A model generated the notes under the pieces. That model saw only the letters and a program-made list of their open reading frames with translations, was not told the origin of the DNA and ran no database searches. The position numbers were made by a program, and so were the translations under genes. DNA of 64,000 nt, taken from contig NZ_CP102250.1 of NCBI RefSeq assembly GCF_025144995.1, forward strand, positions 682,001-746,000, read 5' to 3'. Origin of the DNA: Alistipes indistinctus YIT 12060 (GTDB taxonomy: Bacteria > Bacteroidota > Bacteroidia > Bacteroidales > Rikenellaceae). Position 1 is the stretch's first letter. Each line of letters opens with the position of its first letter. This document shows, one piece after another, positions 27,030 through 36,892 of the stretch.

Positions 27030-28505
27030 TCAATTTTCATTAGCCGGTTTTCCGTCTGCTTGCACGGGAAGCGGTTTACCCCGCCTGCGCAGCAGCATCC
27101 ACACGAACGGCAGCATCGAAGCCAGCGTAATAAACGTGACGACGAGAAAATCATCGGTCACCCCCTCCACATAGGACTGTGCGTGCGATACCGTTTCGCG
27201 GGCCGTATGAAAGGCCGTGCGGTAAGTCAGGATCGACGTGAGCACGGCAATGCCGATACTGCCCGAAAGCTGCTTGATGCTGTTCGAAATCCCCGCCGCC
27301 GCCGCCATCTGCTGCTGGGTAAGGTTCTGCAGCGAGAAAAAGTTGAGCGGAGCGAAGGTAAGCCCCATCCCGAAACCGCGCAGGTAAAGGACCAGCATGA
27401 TTTGCGCATGCGAGGTGTGGATCGTGAAACGGCTCGCCAGATAGAAGCTCGCCGACATAACCATCACCCCGAGAAAAACGAGCACCAACGGTTTCACATA
27501 ACGAGTGAGCACCCCGGAAACGGTCGAAAGGACGCCCTGTATCATGCCGACGGGCAGAAAGACACTGCCGGCCATTACAGCCGTATAGCCCAGTCCTTCC
27601 TGCATATAAAGCGGCAGGAGATAGGTCCCCCCGAGCATCCCGATCCCGAAAATGAACAACGTGACCATCGACACACCGAAATGAAGGTCTTTCAGCAGCC
27701 GGATATTCAACAGCGGATGTTTTTGCCTCCATTCAGCCGCTATGAAAACCGCAAGGGCGACGGCCGCCACTATGAAACAACCGATAACCACGGGCGATGA
27801 CCATCCTTGCGGATTCGTCGCGGCGTTTCCCCGGGCCAGCGCATAAATCGTCAACGGCATGAATACGGCAATGGAGGTAAATCCGAGCCAGTCGAAACGG
27901 CCCTGAACGGGATTTTTCCACTCTTTCTGCACGAACAGGCCCAACAGGACGGCAAAAATGCCGATCGGCACATTGATATCGAAAATCAGATGCCAGCTCT
28001 TTTCGACCAGGAAACCGCCCAGCAACGGACCGAACGAGATCGAAGCGGCGGCAGCCACCGACCAAAGACCGAGAGCCACCCCGCGCTGCCGGGGCGGAAA
28101 CTCACGCGTGACGATGGCCAGTCCGAGCGACTGGATCATGCCGCTGCCAACTCCCTGTAACGCCCGTGCAGCAATCAGGAAACCGTCGGTTCCCGCACGC
28201 CCGCAGAGCCACGATCCCAACGTAAAAATAACCATTCCACCCAAGTAGAGTTTCTTGTTGCCGTACCGGTCGGCCAACCAGCCGGCCGACGGCAGCATAA
28301 TCGTCATCGTAATCATATAGGCGGTGATGACCCATTCGGCCGACGAAATCCGGATATGGAACGCCGACATGATCGTCGGGATACCCACATTGACCACCGT
28401 CACGTCGAGCACGGCCATAAACGTGCCGAGCATAATCATTCCCAACACCCACCATTTATATCCCCGGCTCTGCTGCAAACGGGCCTGCATCTCTCGTATC
28501 TTCAT
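27030..28505 (-). CDS. MFS transporter, DHA2 family (EmrB/QacA-type, 14 TM)
   Basis: Inner-membrane proton-coupled drug or metabolite exporter of 491 residues. Motifs include LDVTVVNVGIPTI (motif D1), GWLADRYGNKKLYLGG (motif A) and GVGSGMIQSLGLAIV (near motif C), with about 14 hydrophobic segments. The start MKIREMQARL at 28505 is chosen because an upstream ATG at 28634 would prepend 43 soluble residues and nearly reach the divergent gene. No EmrA or TolC partner is adjacent, so the substrate and export route across the outer membrane are unknown. Probably transcribed with pdxH. Confidence 0.9.
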   Translation of the reverse strand: MKIREMQARLQQSRGYKWWVLGMIMLGTFMAVLDVTVVNVGIPTIMSAFHIRISSAEWVITAYMITMTIMLPSAGWLADRYGNKKLYLGGMVIFTLGSWLCGRAGTDGFLIAARALQGVGSGMIQSLGLAIVTREFPPRQRGVALGLWSVAAAASISFGPLLGGFLVEKSWHLIFDINVPIGIFAVLLGLFVQKEWKNPVQGRFDWLGFTSIAVFMPLTIYALARGNAATNPQGWSSPVVIGCFIVAAVALAVFIAAEWRQKHPLLNIRLLKDLHFGVSMVTLFIFGIGMLGGTYLLPLYMQEGLGYTAVMAGSVFLPVGMIQGVLSTVSGVLTRYVKPLVLVFLGVMVMSASFYLASRFTIHTSHAQIMLVLYLRGFGMGLTFAPLNFFSLQNLTQQQMAAAAGISNSIKQLSGSIGIAVLTSILTYRTAFHTARETVSHAQSYVEGVTDDFLVVTFITLASMLPFVWMLLRRRGKPLPVQADGKPANEN

Positions 28506-28647
28506 TTTATCTCCTTTCGGGGTTCTGCTTCCTGTCTCTTTTGAAGTCCTGTTTTCAGCGGGACAAAAAAAGTGCCACCGGCAGGTGTGGACGCAAATTT
28601 GCATGGGATAAGGATCAATCGACGTTTCAAACATTTATCTTTACACT

Positions 28648-30321
28648 ATGACTGAGCGAACCTCGAAGCGGTGGTGGAAGCGTCCTGTCACACTTATGGC
28701 GGGAGGTGTGCTGTTGCTTGTGCTCCTGCTGGCAGGAGCCGAAATCTGGATCGGGATAAAAATCCGCCGCACCATCGAGCGCGAAGCGGCCGTCCTGACC
28801 GGCGGCATCTGCCGCGTGGAGGTCAGGCACGCCCGTTTTAACCTCTTTAACCGCTCGGTACGCCTGCGCGGCATAACGCTCAGCACCGACAGCACGACGC
28901 TCGCAGCCAAAGGTACCCCGCTCGAGTCGCTCAGGATCGAACTGGAACAACTTTTCGTCAAAGGCATCCGTTGGAAAAACAGCGGGGGTGACCGTTCGCT
29001 TTCACTCGGCGAACTGACCCTGCAATCCCCCGTCGTACGTCTGGTGCGCAACTCCGATTACAGGCGTCCGGACCAGGACAGCACGGCACCAAAATCCAAA
29101 AGAAACGCCCGCGAACAACTGGCCGCATTCGCAGGTCAGATAGCCATCGGTCGCTTTGCACTGACCGGTGGGACGTTCGACTATTGCGAACTCAGGAACG
29201 GCAAGCGGCTTTGCCACGGTATCGATGACATTACGCTCCAAACCGACCACCTCGGCCTCGACGCTTCGTCCAGCGATCCGGAGCATGATTTTCTCAGCGG
29301 CGACTTCCATACCACGATCGGCAGCATCACCTACCTGCTGGACGACGGTAACATAAAACTGGAGATAGATTCACTCGGCGTCGACACCAAAACCGGAGGG
29401 CTCTCGCTCCGGGGTATCCGCCTGCTGCCGCAACTTCCGAAAAGCGACTTCGCAGCGCTCACCCGCAACCACACCGACTGGACACAGGCAGTAGCCGCAG
29501 CGGTCGACTGCAACGGAGTGGACTTCGCGGCATTGCTGAACGACAAGTCGTTGAAGATAGACAGTGTCGCTGTCCGGAATGTGATACTCGGCAGTTACAA
29601 AAACAGGCAGGTGCCCCAGCGCCAGCGGATCAAACCGCTGTTCTACGAATCTCTGCATAAACTGCCCTGGGACGTCGATATCCGCCGCATCCGTTTCGAC
29701 AGCCTCGACGTGACCTACCAGGAACTTTCGCCCACAGGAACGACCCCGGGAACCATCACCTTCAACGAACTGAACGGGGACTTTTTCGGGCTTACGAACC
29801 GGCCCCGGAACGGTCGCACCTCTTTCACGATCGAAGCACAGGGCAAGCTGATGAACCGGGGCCGGATGCAGGCGACCTTTACGCTCCCCGTCGATTCGAC
29901 CGATAACGATTTTACGGTAACAGGCCGACTCGGCCCCCTCAATGCCGAAGCGCTGAATCCGATTACAGAACCCCTCACCAACCTGTACATCGACAACGGC
30001 CGGATCAACGGCATGAACTTCAGCATCGCCGGGAACGCCATGCAATCCTCGGTAACGCTCGAACTGCGGTACGACAGCCTGAATGTCGCATGGATGAAAA
30101 ACGAAAACGGACGGCTGCAAGAACGGAAATTCCTCTCCGCAGTGCTCGACGGACTGGTGCTCAAGCACAGCAATCCGGACAGCCAGGGGATGCGAACCGG
30201 TTCCGGAACAACGGAAAGGGACCAGTACCGCTCCCAATTCAACTACTTGTGGAAATCGCTGCTACCGGGAGTCAAATCCACGCTCATGGGGCGCGACAGG
30301 AAGCGGCACCGCGACAAATAA
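28648..30321 (+). CDS. AsmA/DUF748-like envelope protein
   Basis: A 557-residue protein with one N-terminal membrane anchor (about 13-35, VTLMAGGVLLLVLLLAGAEI) and a long beta-rich periplasmic region. That region is built of repeated short strands (ITLSTDSTTL, LELRYDSLNVAW), as in AsmA, TamB and DUF748 proteins. Members of that superfamily bridge the periplasm and are tied to lipid or protein traffic to the outer membrane. The match is by architecture; no catalytic motif is visible. It is divergent from the MFS gene and has no obvious operon partner. Confidence 0.6.
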   Translation: MTERTSKRWWKRPVTLMAGGVLLLVLLLAGAEIWIGIKIRRTIEREAAVLTGGICRVEVRHARFNLFNRSVRLRGITLSTDSTTLAAKGTPLESLRIELEQLFVKGIRWKNSGGDRSLSLGELTLQSPVVRLVRNSDYRRPDQDSTAPKSKRNAREQLAAFAGQIAIGRFALTGGTFDYCELRNGKRLCHGIDDITLQTDHLGLDASSSDPEHDFLSGDFHTTIGSITYLLDDGNIKLEIDSLGVDTKTGGLSLRGIRLLPQLPKSDFAALTRNHTDWTQAVAAAVDCNGVDFAALLNDKSLKIDSVAVRNVILGSYKNRQVPQRQRIKPLFYESLHKLPWDVDIRRIRFDSLDVTYQELSPTGTTPGTITFNELNGDFFGLTNRPRNGRTSFTIEAQGKLMNRGRMQATFTLPVDSTDNDFTVTGRLGPLNAEALNPITEPLTNLYIDNGRINGMNFSIAGNAMQSSVTLELRYDSLNVAWMKNENGRLQERKFLSAVLDGLVLKHSNPDSQGMRTGSGTTERDQYRSQFNYLWKSLLPGVKSTLMGRDRKRHRDK

Positions 30322-30611
30322 CACCATTCCCCGGACCGCTTATACCTAATTTTTAGTCCGGACCGTATCATTCTCCAATTTATTTTCCTATCTTTAATTA
30401 TACGAAGATTTTTTCGGCTCACATATCGGTTTCATTTTCAAACCATTCACCATATCCATTAGGCTAAGACCGCAACTTGGCCGGATATTTGACTTGAAAA
30501 TTGAAAAATGCAGGCTGACCGCTCCCCGGACAGACTCGCTGCATAACACGAAACTTCAGGCAGCTCCGGTTTCAGGCAACCGCAAGCTCCGGGATAAAAG
30601 CAATACAAACT

Positions 30612-31574
30612 ATGATAACCGACCAATTGAACACCGGGCTGATTTCCGCGATGAAGGAGAAACTACCCCAGGGTACGAATCTCGCGAACCTGCTGATGGA
30701 CATCCTCTATATCGGCAAAGAGGCCGTTTACCGCCGGCTGCGAGGCGAGGTACCTTTCACGCTGGCCGAAGCGGCGGTCATCTCGCAGAAAATCGGCATA
30801 TCGCTCGACCGGATCACCGGCACAACCTTCAGAGGCAACGCACTCTTCGATCTGAACCTGACCCATTATGACAATCCGATCGAGACCTACTACGGCATCA
30901 TCGAACATTATGCAAAAATATTCAGCGTCATCAAAGAAGAACCCGAAAGCGAACTGAACACCTCGTCGAACATCATTCCGCAAACGATCTACCTGAAATA
31001 TCCGCTGTTATCGAAATTCAGGATGTTCAAATGGATCTACCAGCATTCTCAGCAGAACAACACGCAATGCTACGAACAACTGGAACTTCCCGACAAACTG
31101 CTCGACCGGCAGCGGGAGTTCGTTTCCGAAACACAATTCGTCCGCAACACCTACTATATCCTGGACAGCATGGTGTTCCGGTACCTGACCAACGACATTC
31201 GCTATTTCATAGACAGCCACCTGATTACCGATGAAAATGTACGGAACCTGCGCGAAGAGCTGCTCGAACTGGTCGATGAACTCGAGCATATCGCCACCGT
31301 AGGCGCTTTCGAAACGGGTCGCGAAGTGCAGTTCTATGTTTCGAATATCAACTTCGAGGCGACTTATAGTTACGTCGAATCGCAACAGCATTGCCTCAGC
31401 CTGATCCGGGTATTTGCGATCAACTCGATCACCTCGATCGACCCCGAAGTGTTCAAGCAGGTCAAGGAGTGGATTCAGTCGCTCAAGAAGTTCTCGACAC
31501 TCATCTCCCACAGCGGCGAGATGCAGCGGCGCCAATTTTTCAACCAACAGCGAGAAATCATCGGCACCCTCTGA
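30612..31574 (+). CDS. Putative helix-turn-helix regulator, tandem paralog A
   Basis: A 320-residue soluble protein. The first 75 residues look like a DNA-binding HTH: LANLLMDILYIGKEAVYRRLRGEVPFT in two helices, then LAEAAVISQKIGISLDRITG, where VYRRLRGEV would be the recognition region. The remaining 240 residues are helical with no known motif and no membrane segment. A second gene of the same design follows at 31942. Such BetR-like proteins occur in Bacteroidales but their targets are not known to me. A 290-base leader precedes it; no consensus promoter was seen (a near match TATCTTTA lies around 30392). Confidence 0.6.
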   Translation: MITDQLNTGLISAMKEKLPQGTNLANLLMDILYIGKEAVYRRLRGEVPFTLAEAAVISQKIGISLDRITGTTFRGNALFDLNLTHYDNPIETYYGIIEHYAKIFSVIKEEPESELNTSSNIIPQTIYLKYPLLSKFRMFKWIYQHSQQNNTQCYEQLELPDKLLDRQREFVSETQFVRNTYYILDSMVFRYLTNDIRYFIDSHLITDENVRNLREELLELVDELEHIATVGAFETGREVQFYVSNINFEATYSYVESQQHCLSLIRVFAINSITSIDPEVFKQVKEWIQSLKKFSTLISHSGEMQRRQFFNQQREIIGTL

Positions 31575-31941
31575 TCCGGACACCTATCACTGCCGCGCCA
31601 CACATTCGAAATCATGTTGCGAATTTTGCCACAACCCGAGACGCCGCACACCTGATTTTCGATTTTCGGGCCCCCAGCCAACCCCGCCGCCAGAATCAGA
31701 ATCTTCCCCAAAGAGTCAAACTCCCGCCGCGCAACAGTTTTCCGGTAAAGAAACCACATCTTTGCAAAGAGGTGAGGAAAGTTTTACACACCCAACATCC
31801 GATGCGGAAAACGCACCGCGGCAGGGCATAATCCGGACGACCAATCCGGCTCCAGGCAACGATTTGCATCCGAAGAACATCCTGAAAGTACAGATACAAA
31901 ATTATATATACACAAGATCGAATATCCTATCGAACAAAATC
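31575..31941. other. Gap between the two tandem regulator paralogs
   Basis: A 367-base spacer. A frame continuous with the second gene stays open across part of it (from 31414), but that frame overlaps the first gene and encodes Ser/Thr/Pro-rich low-quality sequence. It is treated as non-coding. A near promoter box CATCTTTG lies around 31757. Confidence 0.45.
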
Positions 31942-32916
31942 ATGAAAGAAAATTTTAACGCCGCATTAATCCGCGCGATCCGCGAAACGGCTCCTTCCGG
32001 GGAAAATCTGGCCAACGCGCTGATGGACATCCTCTGTATCGGCAAGGAAGCCGTATACCGCCGCCTGCGCGGCGAAGTGACCTTCACGTTCGAAGAAGCG
32101 GGCATCATCGCGCACCACTACTCGCTCTCCCTCGACCGCATTACCGGAACAGTCAGCGGCGGCACGAACCAGTTCAGCCTGGGTATCCCCCTTGCCGACA
32201 ACCCGATGGCAGCCTACACCACACTGTTGAAACGCTACCGGGATTTCTTCGAAAACGTACAGAACGATCCCTCGGCGGAGGTCTCTTCGGCGACGAATAT
32301 CATACCCTTCACCTTTTACTGCGGGTACGAATATCTCTCCCGGTTCCGGCTCTACCGCTGGATGTACCAACACCAGCCGCTACGCACCCACGTACCGCTG
32401 TCGCAAATTACCGTCCACCAGCAACTGACCGACCTGCATTTGCAACTGGGCCGGTCCGTCCGTCAGGCGGCGCACACCACGTTTATCCTCGACGGAAAGT
32501 TGTTCGAATCGTTCATCAATGAAATCCGTTATTTTTCGGATTTGCACCTGATTTCAAACGACGAACGGGAAAAGATGCTCTGCGAACTGCTGTTACTGCT
32601 CGACGAACTGGAAACGCTCGCTGCCGCAGGGGAATTTTCTCCGGGAAAACGACTGGATATCTACCTCTCACACCTGGATTTCGAGGCGACTTACAGTCTA
32701 CTGGTCAAAACCGGCTTTGAAATGGCTTTTTTCCGGGTATATTCGATCAATTCGCTCGACTCGCAGGATCCGAGCATCTGCACCGTACAGCGGGAATGGC
32801 TGCAATTCCTCAAACGCCATTCGACACTGATCTCGCAAAGCGGCGAAATTCAACGCCGCCAGTACTTCCTGCGCCAGCGGGAACTGGCCGCACGCCTGCA
32901 GATGGAACCAGCCTGA
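31942..32916 (+). CDS. Putative helix-turn-helix regulator, tandem paralog B
   Basis: A 324-residue paralog of the preceding gene. Shared stretches include LMDIL, IGKEAVYRRLRGEV, SLDRITGT, NEIRYF/NDIRYF, FEATYS and the C-terminal STLIS.SGE.QRRQ region. The N-terminal HTH is the most conserved part, while the helical C-terminal part is more divergent, consistent with two regulators that bind similar DNA but sense different partners (inference). The start MKENFNAALI at 31942 aligns with the start of paralog A. Its stop lies 5 bases from the stop of the convergent DUF898 gene. Confidence 0.6.
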   Translation: MKENFNAALIRAIRETAPSGENLANALMDILCIGKEAVYRRLRGEVTFTFEEAGIIAHHYSLSLDRITGTVSGGTNQFSLGIPLADNPMAAYTTLLKRYRDFFENVQNDPSAEVSSATNIIPFTFYCGYEYLSRFRLYRWMYQHQPLRTHVPLSQITVHQQLTDLHLQLGRSVRQAAHTTFILDGKLFESFINEIRYFSDLHLISNDEREKMLCELLLLLDELETLAAAGEFSPGKRLDIYLSHLDFEATYSLLVKTGFEMAFFRVYSINSLDSQDPSICTVQREWLQFLKRHSTLISQSGEIQRRQYFLRQRELAARLQMEPA

Positions 32917-32921
32917 AAACG

Positions 32922-33989
32922 TTATCCGAGTTCCGGTGCAACTACCGGCGCGATTGCTTCCGCACCCTCTGTTCCCGATCCGACAGCTCCCCCGGTATCG
33001 GGGCATTCCAGATAGGTGCGCGAAGCAAGGCGGCGCCCGATCCGGGCCGTCGCCCACGCAAGGTAAATGCCCGCTGTCAGCAGCACCAACATCGACTGGC
33101 CGAAGACATAGAGACAATCGTACCCGAAACGCCCCTGATAGCCGAAACGTCCCGCCTCGTCGCCGTCACCGGACAACAGCACCGTATTGTCGACCAGGAA
33201 CCGGTAAATCATCGCCAACGCCACCGGCAGGTACAATCCGAGCGTCAGGATCGATAACGTAAACTGGATGAAGAAAAAGAGCAGGGCCACCAACACCGGA
33301 CTTTTCAGGCGAATCCGGTACTCGCCGTATGCGAAATCGATGAACCATTTAAGCTCGAGATAGTAATAGAGTGCCAGCAACAGCAGGATTCCCACGCCGC
33401 AAACCGGAACGAGAATCCCGAAGAATGCGCTGCCGGTAGCCGCTGCGACACCCGACGAGAAGTAGAGCACAAAAGCCAGGATACCGTAAGGAATCATCAG
33501 TACGAAAGTCATCAGGCAAAACAGCGTCCAGCCTGCACCCTTAAAATGGAACGGCCTGTCGCGGTATGTCGCGTTGTCCGAGAAAAAGCGCGTCATCCGC
33601 GCGATAAACCAAGGATAATAAATCCCCAACGTTACAAACGTCAGCAGCGTTCCCAAAGCGACCAATCCCAAATACCGGCCGAAACTGTAATCGGTCCGGA
33701 CGGCTTCGCCCCGGTATTCGATCCCCTCTATGCAAATACGCATATAAAAGAAAGCCAGCAGGCACGCCGCCAGCAAATATAGAATCTGGAACACGACGAG
33801 TTCGACCAATGCTTCGCGTGCAACCGCCGAAGAGGTTACCGGGTCCACGGCTGCCATCGCCGCAGCCTGCGTATAGTGCATGGAGATCGTCATGCCGCTA
33901 TAACCGCCCGCTACGATACAGAGCAGATAACCGATGCAAACGGCAAAAAGCTGCAACCCGCGCACCCGAAAATTGAAATAGTTTTTCAT
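32922..33989 (-). CDS. DUF898 (YjgN) family membrane protein
   Basis: A 355-residue polytopic inner-membrane protein of unknown function. The repeated family elements are visible: FNFRVRG near the start, FGRYLGLVALGTLLTFVTLGIYYPWFIARMTRFFSDNATYRDRPFHFKGAG in the middle, and a second copy of the helix-turn element near the end (YVFGQSMLVLLTAGIYLAWATARI). The tail after the last helix is Gly/Ala/Glu-rich. It is divergent from lysS and convergent with regulator B. Confidence 0.8.
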   Translation of the reverse strand: MKNYFNFRVRGLQLFAVCIGYLLCIVAGGYSGMTISMHYTQAAAMAAVDPVTSSAVAREALVELVVFQILYLLAACLLAFFYMRICIEGIEYRGEAVRTDYSFGRYLGLVALGTLLTFVTLGIYYPWFIARMTRFFSDNATYRDRPFHFKGAGWTLFCLMTFVLMIPYGILAFVLYFSSGVAAATGSAFFGILVPVCGVGILLLLALYYYLELKWFIDFAYGEYRIRLKSPVLVALLFFFIQFTLSILTLGLYLPVALAMIYRFLVDNTVLLSGDGDEAGRFGYQGRFGYDCLYVFGQSMLVLLTAGIYLAWATARIGRRLASRTYLECPDTGGAVGSGTEGAEAIAPVVAPELG

Positions 33990-34069
33990 AATCTTGATTC
34001 GTTAGCTGTTCCGACAACGAATGTACGACTATTTTTCGATTCCTCGCGGGAAAAGAAGTGAAAAATTTG

Positions 34070-34077
34070 TACATTTG
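34070..34077 (+). promoter_or_regulatory. Probable -7 box of the lysS promoter
   Basis: TACATTTG matches TAnnTTTG and lies 30 bases before the lysS ATG at 34108. The expected -33 position is GC-rich (CGGG), so only the -7 box is supported. Confidence 0.5.
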
Positions 34078-34107
34078 TTGCCTGTATTTAACATTCAAAC
34101 CGCTATT

Positions 34108-35835
34108 ATGAGCACGTTGGAACTGAGCGAACAGGAGCAGATCCGCCGCAACTCGCTCGCCGAGCTGCGCAACCTGGGCATCGATCCCTACCCCGCAGCC
34201 AGATACGAAGTGACGGCGACCGCCGCACAGATCGCAGAGCAGTATGACCCAGAAAAGGGCAATTTCCAGGACGTTTCACTGGCCGGCCGCATCATGAGCC
34301 GCCGGATCATGGGCAGCGCATCGTTCTTCGAATTGCAGGACCATACCGGCAAAATCCAGGTCTACATCAAACGTGACGAAGTGTGCGGAGGCGATCCCGA
34401 ATCGACCCTCTACAACAAGGTGTTCAAGAAACTGCTCGACATCGGCGATATCGTCGGGATCAAAGGTTTCGTCTTCATCACCCAGACCGGTGAACTGTCC
34501 GTTCATTGCAAGGGATTTACGCTGCTGAGCAAAGCGCTGCGCCCGCTGCCCGTAGTCAAGGAGAAAGACGGCAAAGTATACGATGCCTTCAGCGATCCGG
34601 AACAGCGCTACCGCCAGCGCTACGTCGACCTGATCGTCAATCCGCAGGTCAAGGATACGTTCCTCAAGCGGAGTAAGATCGTCAACACGATGCGCCAGTT
34701 CTTCAACGAGCGGGGCTACCTCGAGGTGGAGACGCCGATCCTGCAGCCAATTCCCGGCGGAGCGACGGCCCGGCCTTTCGTCACGCACCACAACGCACTG
34801 AACATCCCGCTCTACCTGCGCATCGCCAATGAATTGTATCTCAAACGCTTGATCGTAGGAGGTTTCGACGGCGTGTACGAGTTCGGCAAGGACTTCCGCA
34901 ACGAAGGGATGGACCGTACGCACAACCCCGAGTTCACGGTGATGGAGATCTACATCGCTTACAAGGACTACATCTGGATGATGGAGTTCGTCGAAGAGAT
35001 GCTCGAACGGGTCGCCATTGCACTGCACGGCAAGACCGAGGTAATGATCGACGGCCGCGAAATCAGTTTCGCCCGCCCGTTCCGCCGCCTGTCGATGACC
35101 GACGCGATCCGCGAGAAAACCGGCTTCGATATCACCGGCAAAAGCGAAGAAGAGCTGCGTGAAGCATGCAAAAAACTGAACGTCGAAATCGACGAGACGA
35201 TGGGCAAAGGCAAACTGATCGACGCGATCTTCGGCGAATACTGCGAAGAGGAGCTGGTTCAGCCCACTTTTATCATCGACTACCCTATCGACATGTCGCC
35301 GCTGTGCAAGCGCCACCGCGACAATCCGGACCTGACCGAACGTTTCGAACTGTTCGTGAACGGCAAAGAGTTGTGCAACGCCTACTCTGAACTGAACGAT
35401 CCGATCGACCAGCTCGACCGTTTCCAGGAGCAGCTGCGCCTGAGCGAGAAAGGCGACGACGAGGCGATGTTCATCGATATGGACTTCGTCCGCGCACTCG
35501 AATACGGCATGCCGACCTGCTCGGGCATGGGTATGGGTATCGACCGCCTGACGATGTTCATGACGGGCCAGACCACGATCCAGGACGTGCTCTTCTTCCC
35601 GCAGATGCGTCCTGAAAAGGCCGCGCAAAAAGACGGCGAGAAGGAATTCGGCGCAGTCGGCGTCCCGGCGGAATGGGTCCCCGTCCTGCACAAAATGAGC
35701 CTGCTGACCGTCGAGGCCATGCGCAAAATCGCATCGGGCAAGCTCTTCAACGACCTGTGCGGCTTCAACAAGAAAAACAAACTGGGCCTCAAAAACCCGA
35801 CGATCGAAGACGTACGCAGTTGGATCGGGGAATAA
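34108..35835 (+). CDS. lysS: Lysyl-tRNA synthetase, class II
   Basis: Charges tRNA-Lys with lysine in the cytosol. The 575-residue protein has an N-terminal OB-fold anticodon-binding domain ([11 protein letters not shown]-like, about 60-150) and a class II catalytic core. The core carries motif 2 [15 protein letters not shown] and motif 3 [13 protein letters not shown]. The extra C-terminal stretch of about 60 residues ([14 protein letters not shown]) is usual in Bacteroidetes LysRS. The start [11 protein letters not shown] at 34108 is preferred over an in-frame ATG at 34021, which precedes the promoter box. Confidence 0.97.
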   Translation: MSTLELSEQEQIRRNSLAELRNLGIDPYPAARYEVTATAAQIAEQYDPEKGNFQDVSLAGRIMSRRIMGSASFFELQDHTGKIQVYIKRDEVCGGDPESTLYNKVFKKLLDIGDIVGIKGFVFITQTGELSVHCKGFTLLSKALRPLPVVKEKDGKVYDAFSDPEQRYRQRYVDLIVNPQVKDTFLKRSKIVNTMRQFFNERGYLEVETPILQPIPGGATARPFVTHHNALNIPLYLRIANELYLKRLIVGGFDGVYEFGKDFRNEGMDRTHNPEFTVMEIYIAYKDYIWMMEFVEEMLERVAIALHGKTEVMIDGREISFARPFRRLSMTDAIREKTGFDITGKSEEELREACKKLNVEIDETMGKGKLIDAIFGEYCEEELVQPTFIIDYPIDMSPLCKRHRDNPDLTERFELFVNGKELCNAYSELNDPIDQLDRFQEQLRLSEKGDDEAMFIDMDFVRALEYGMPTCSGMGMGIDRLTMFMTGQTTIQDVLFFPQMRPEKAAQKDGEKEFGAVGVPAEWVPVLHKMSLLTVEAMRKIASGKLFNDLCGFNKKNKLGLKNPTIEDVRSWIGE

Positions 35836-35997
35836 CCCCTCACACCGGCTTCCGGCGGCTGCGGCCGAGGCAGCGGACCACGCCAAGCCAGCACACTCCC
35901 TCCGTGGAACCGAGCTACAAAAGCGATGCATCCCGGATTGGAACCGGATGTACGCCCACAACGATAAAAATGCATTTAATTTACTGATAATAAGACT

Positions 35998-36756
35998 ATG
36001 AGAAAGAAAATTGTCGCAGGAAACTGGAAAATGAACACCACTCCGGTGGAGGGTGTCGAACTGTTCAAAGAGGTTGCCGCCAAGAAAGGCGAGGTTTGCT
36101 CGTGCGTAAACTTCATCGTGGCCCCCCCTTACACGCACCTTTCCGAAATCGTGAAGCTGTCGCGCGGCACCGGTATCGGAGTAGCTGCCCAGGACTGCGC
36201 CACCGAAGCCAAAGGCGCCTACACCGGCGAGGTTTCGGCCCAGATGATCGCTTCGCTCGGCGTCGAGTATGTAATCCTCGGACACAGCGAACGCCGCCAG
36301 TATTACGGCGAAACCAGCGCTACGCTGAATAAGAAAATGGAACAGGCTTACGCCAACAACCTTGCACCTATCTACTGCGTTGGCGAGAACCTCGAAGAAC
36401 GTGAAGCCGGCAAACATTTCGACGTAGTGCGCAAGCAGATCGAAGAGGTTGTTTTCAACCTCACTCCCGACCAGTTCAAAAAATTGATCATCGCTTACGA
36501 GCCCGTATGGGCCATCGGTACCGGCAAGACCGCTTCGGCCGAACAGGCACAGGAGATCCACGCCTTTATCCGCAAGGTGCTGGCTGAGAAATTCGGCGAT
36601 GCTGCGAACGAAACCGTAATCCTTTACGGCGGCAGCTGCAAACCCGGCAATGCAGCCGAACTGTTCGCCAAGGCAGACGTGGACGGCGGCCTGATCGGCG
36701 GCGCGGCACTGAAAGCCGAGGATTTCATCGCCATCGGCAAAGGATTCTCAAAATAA
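35998..36756 (+). CDS. tpiA: Triosephosphate isomerase
   Basis: Interconverts dihydroxyacetone phosphate and glyceraldehyde 3-phosphate in glycolysis. The 252-residue TIM barrel has Lys11 in GNWKMN, His96 in GHSERR and Glu168 in [11 protein letters not shown]. The phosphate loop [10 protein letters not shown] has Cys-Lys where many enzymes read GGSVNP/T, a form common in this phylum. It stands 162 bases after lysS and ends in a strong hairpin. Confidence 0.98.
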   Translation: MRKKIVAGNWKMNTTPVEGVELFKEVAAKKGEVCSCVNFIVAPPYTHLSEIVKLSRGTGIGVAAQDCATEAKGAYTGEVSAQMIASLGVEYVILGHSERRQYYGETSATLNKKMEQAYANNLAPIYCVGENLEEREAGKHFDVVRKQIEEVVFNLTPDQFKKLIIAYEPVWAIGTGKTASAEQAQEIHAFIRKVLAEKFGDAANETVILYGGSCKPGNAAELFAKADVDGGLIGGAALKAEDFIAIGKGFSK

Positions 36757-36782
36757 CGGATTCTTTATACATTATACATTTT

Positions 36783-36817
36783 ACAAAGGCTTCGGGCTGC
36801 TTGCCCGAAGCCTTTGT
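36783..36817. terminator. Terminator after tpiA
   Basis: Fifteen perfect base pairs (36783-36797 with 36803-36817) around a 5-base loop. The stem ends in CTTTGT with a modest T-rich tail. It lies between tpiA and the convergent TonB-C-domain gene and can serve both strands. Confidence 0.75.
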
Positions 36818-36892
36818 CATTTAATCGCAAGAAAAAGCCAGTAACTTGCATGAAGTGATTGCAATCAAGCTCCGAACACACAATCGGAAGTG

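Noticed and set aside
28636-28643. TATCTTTA just before the AsmA-like gene as its -7 box
   Set aside because: The implied transcript start falls after the ATG at 28648, and the last base does not match the consensus.
31414-31941. Long upstream extension of regulator paralog B
   Set aside because: Overlaps the end of paralog A and is Ser/Pro-rich; paralog alignment places the start at 31942.
34276-36561. 761-codon open frame antisense to lysS and tpiA
   Set aside because: Spans two certain genes and the gap between them on the opposite strand; a by-product of codon use.
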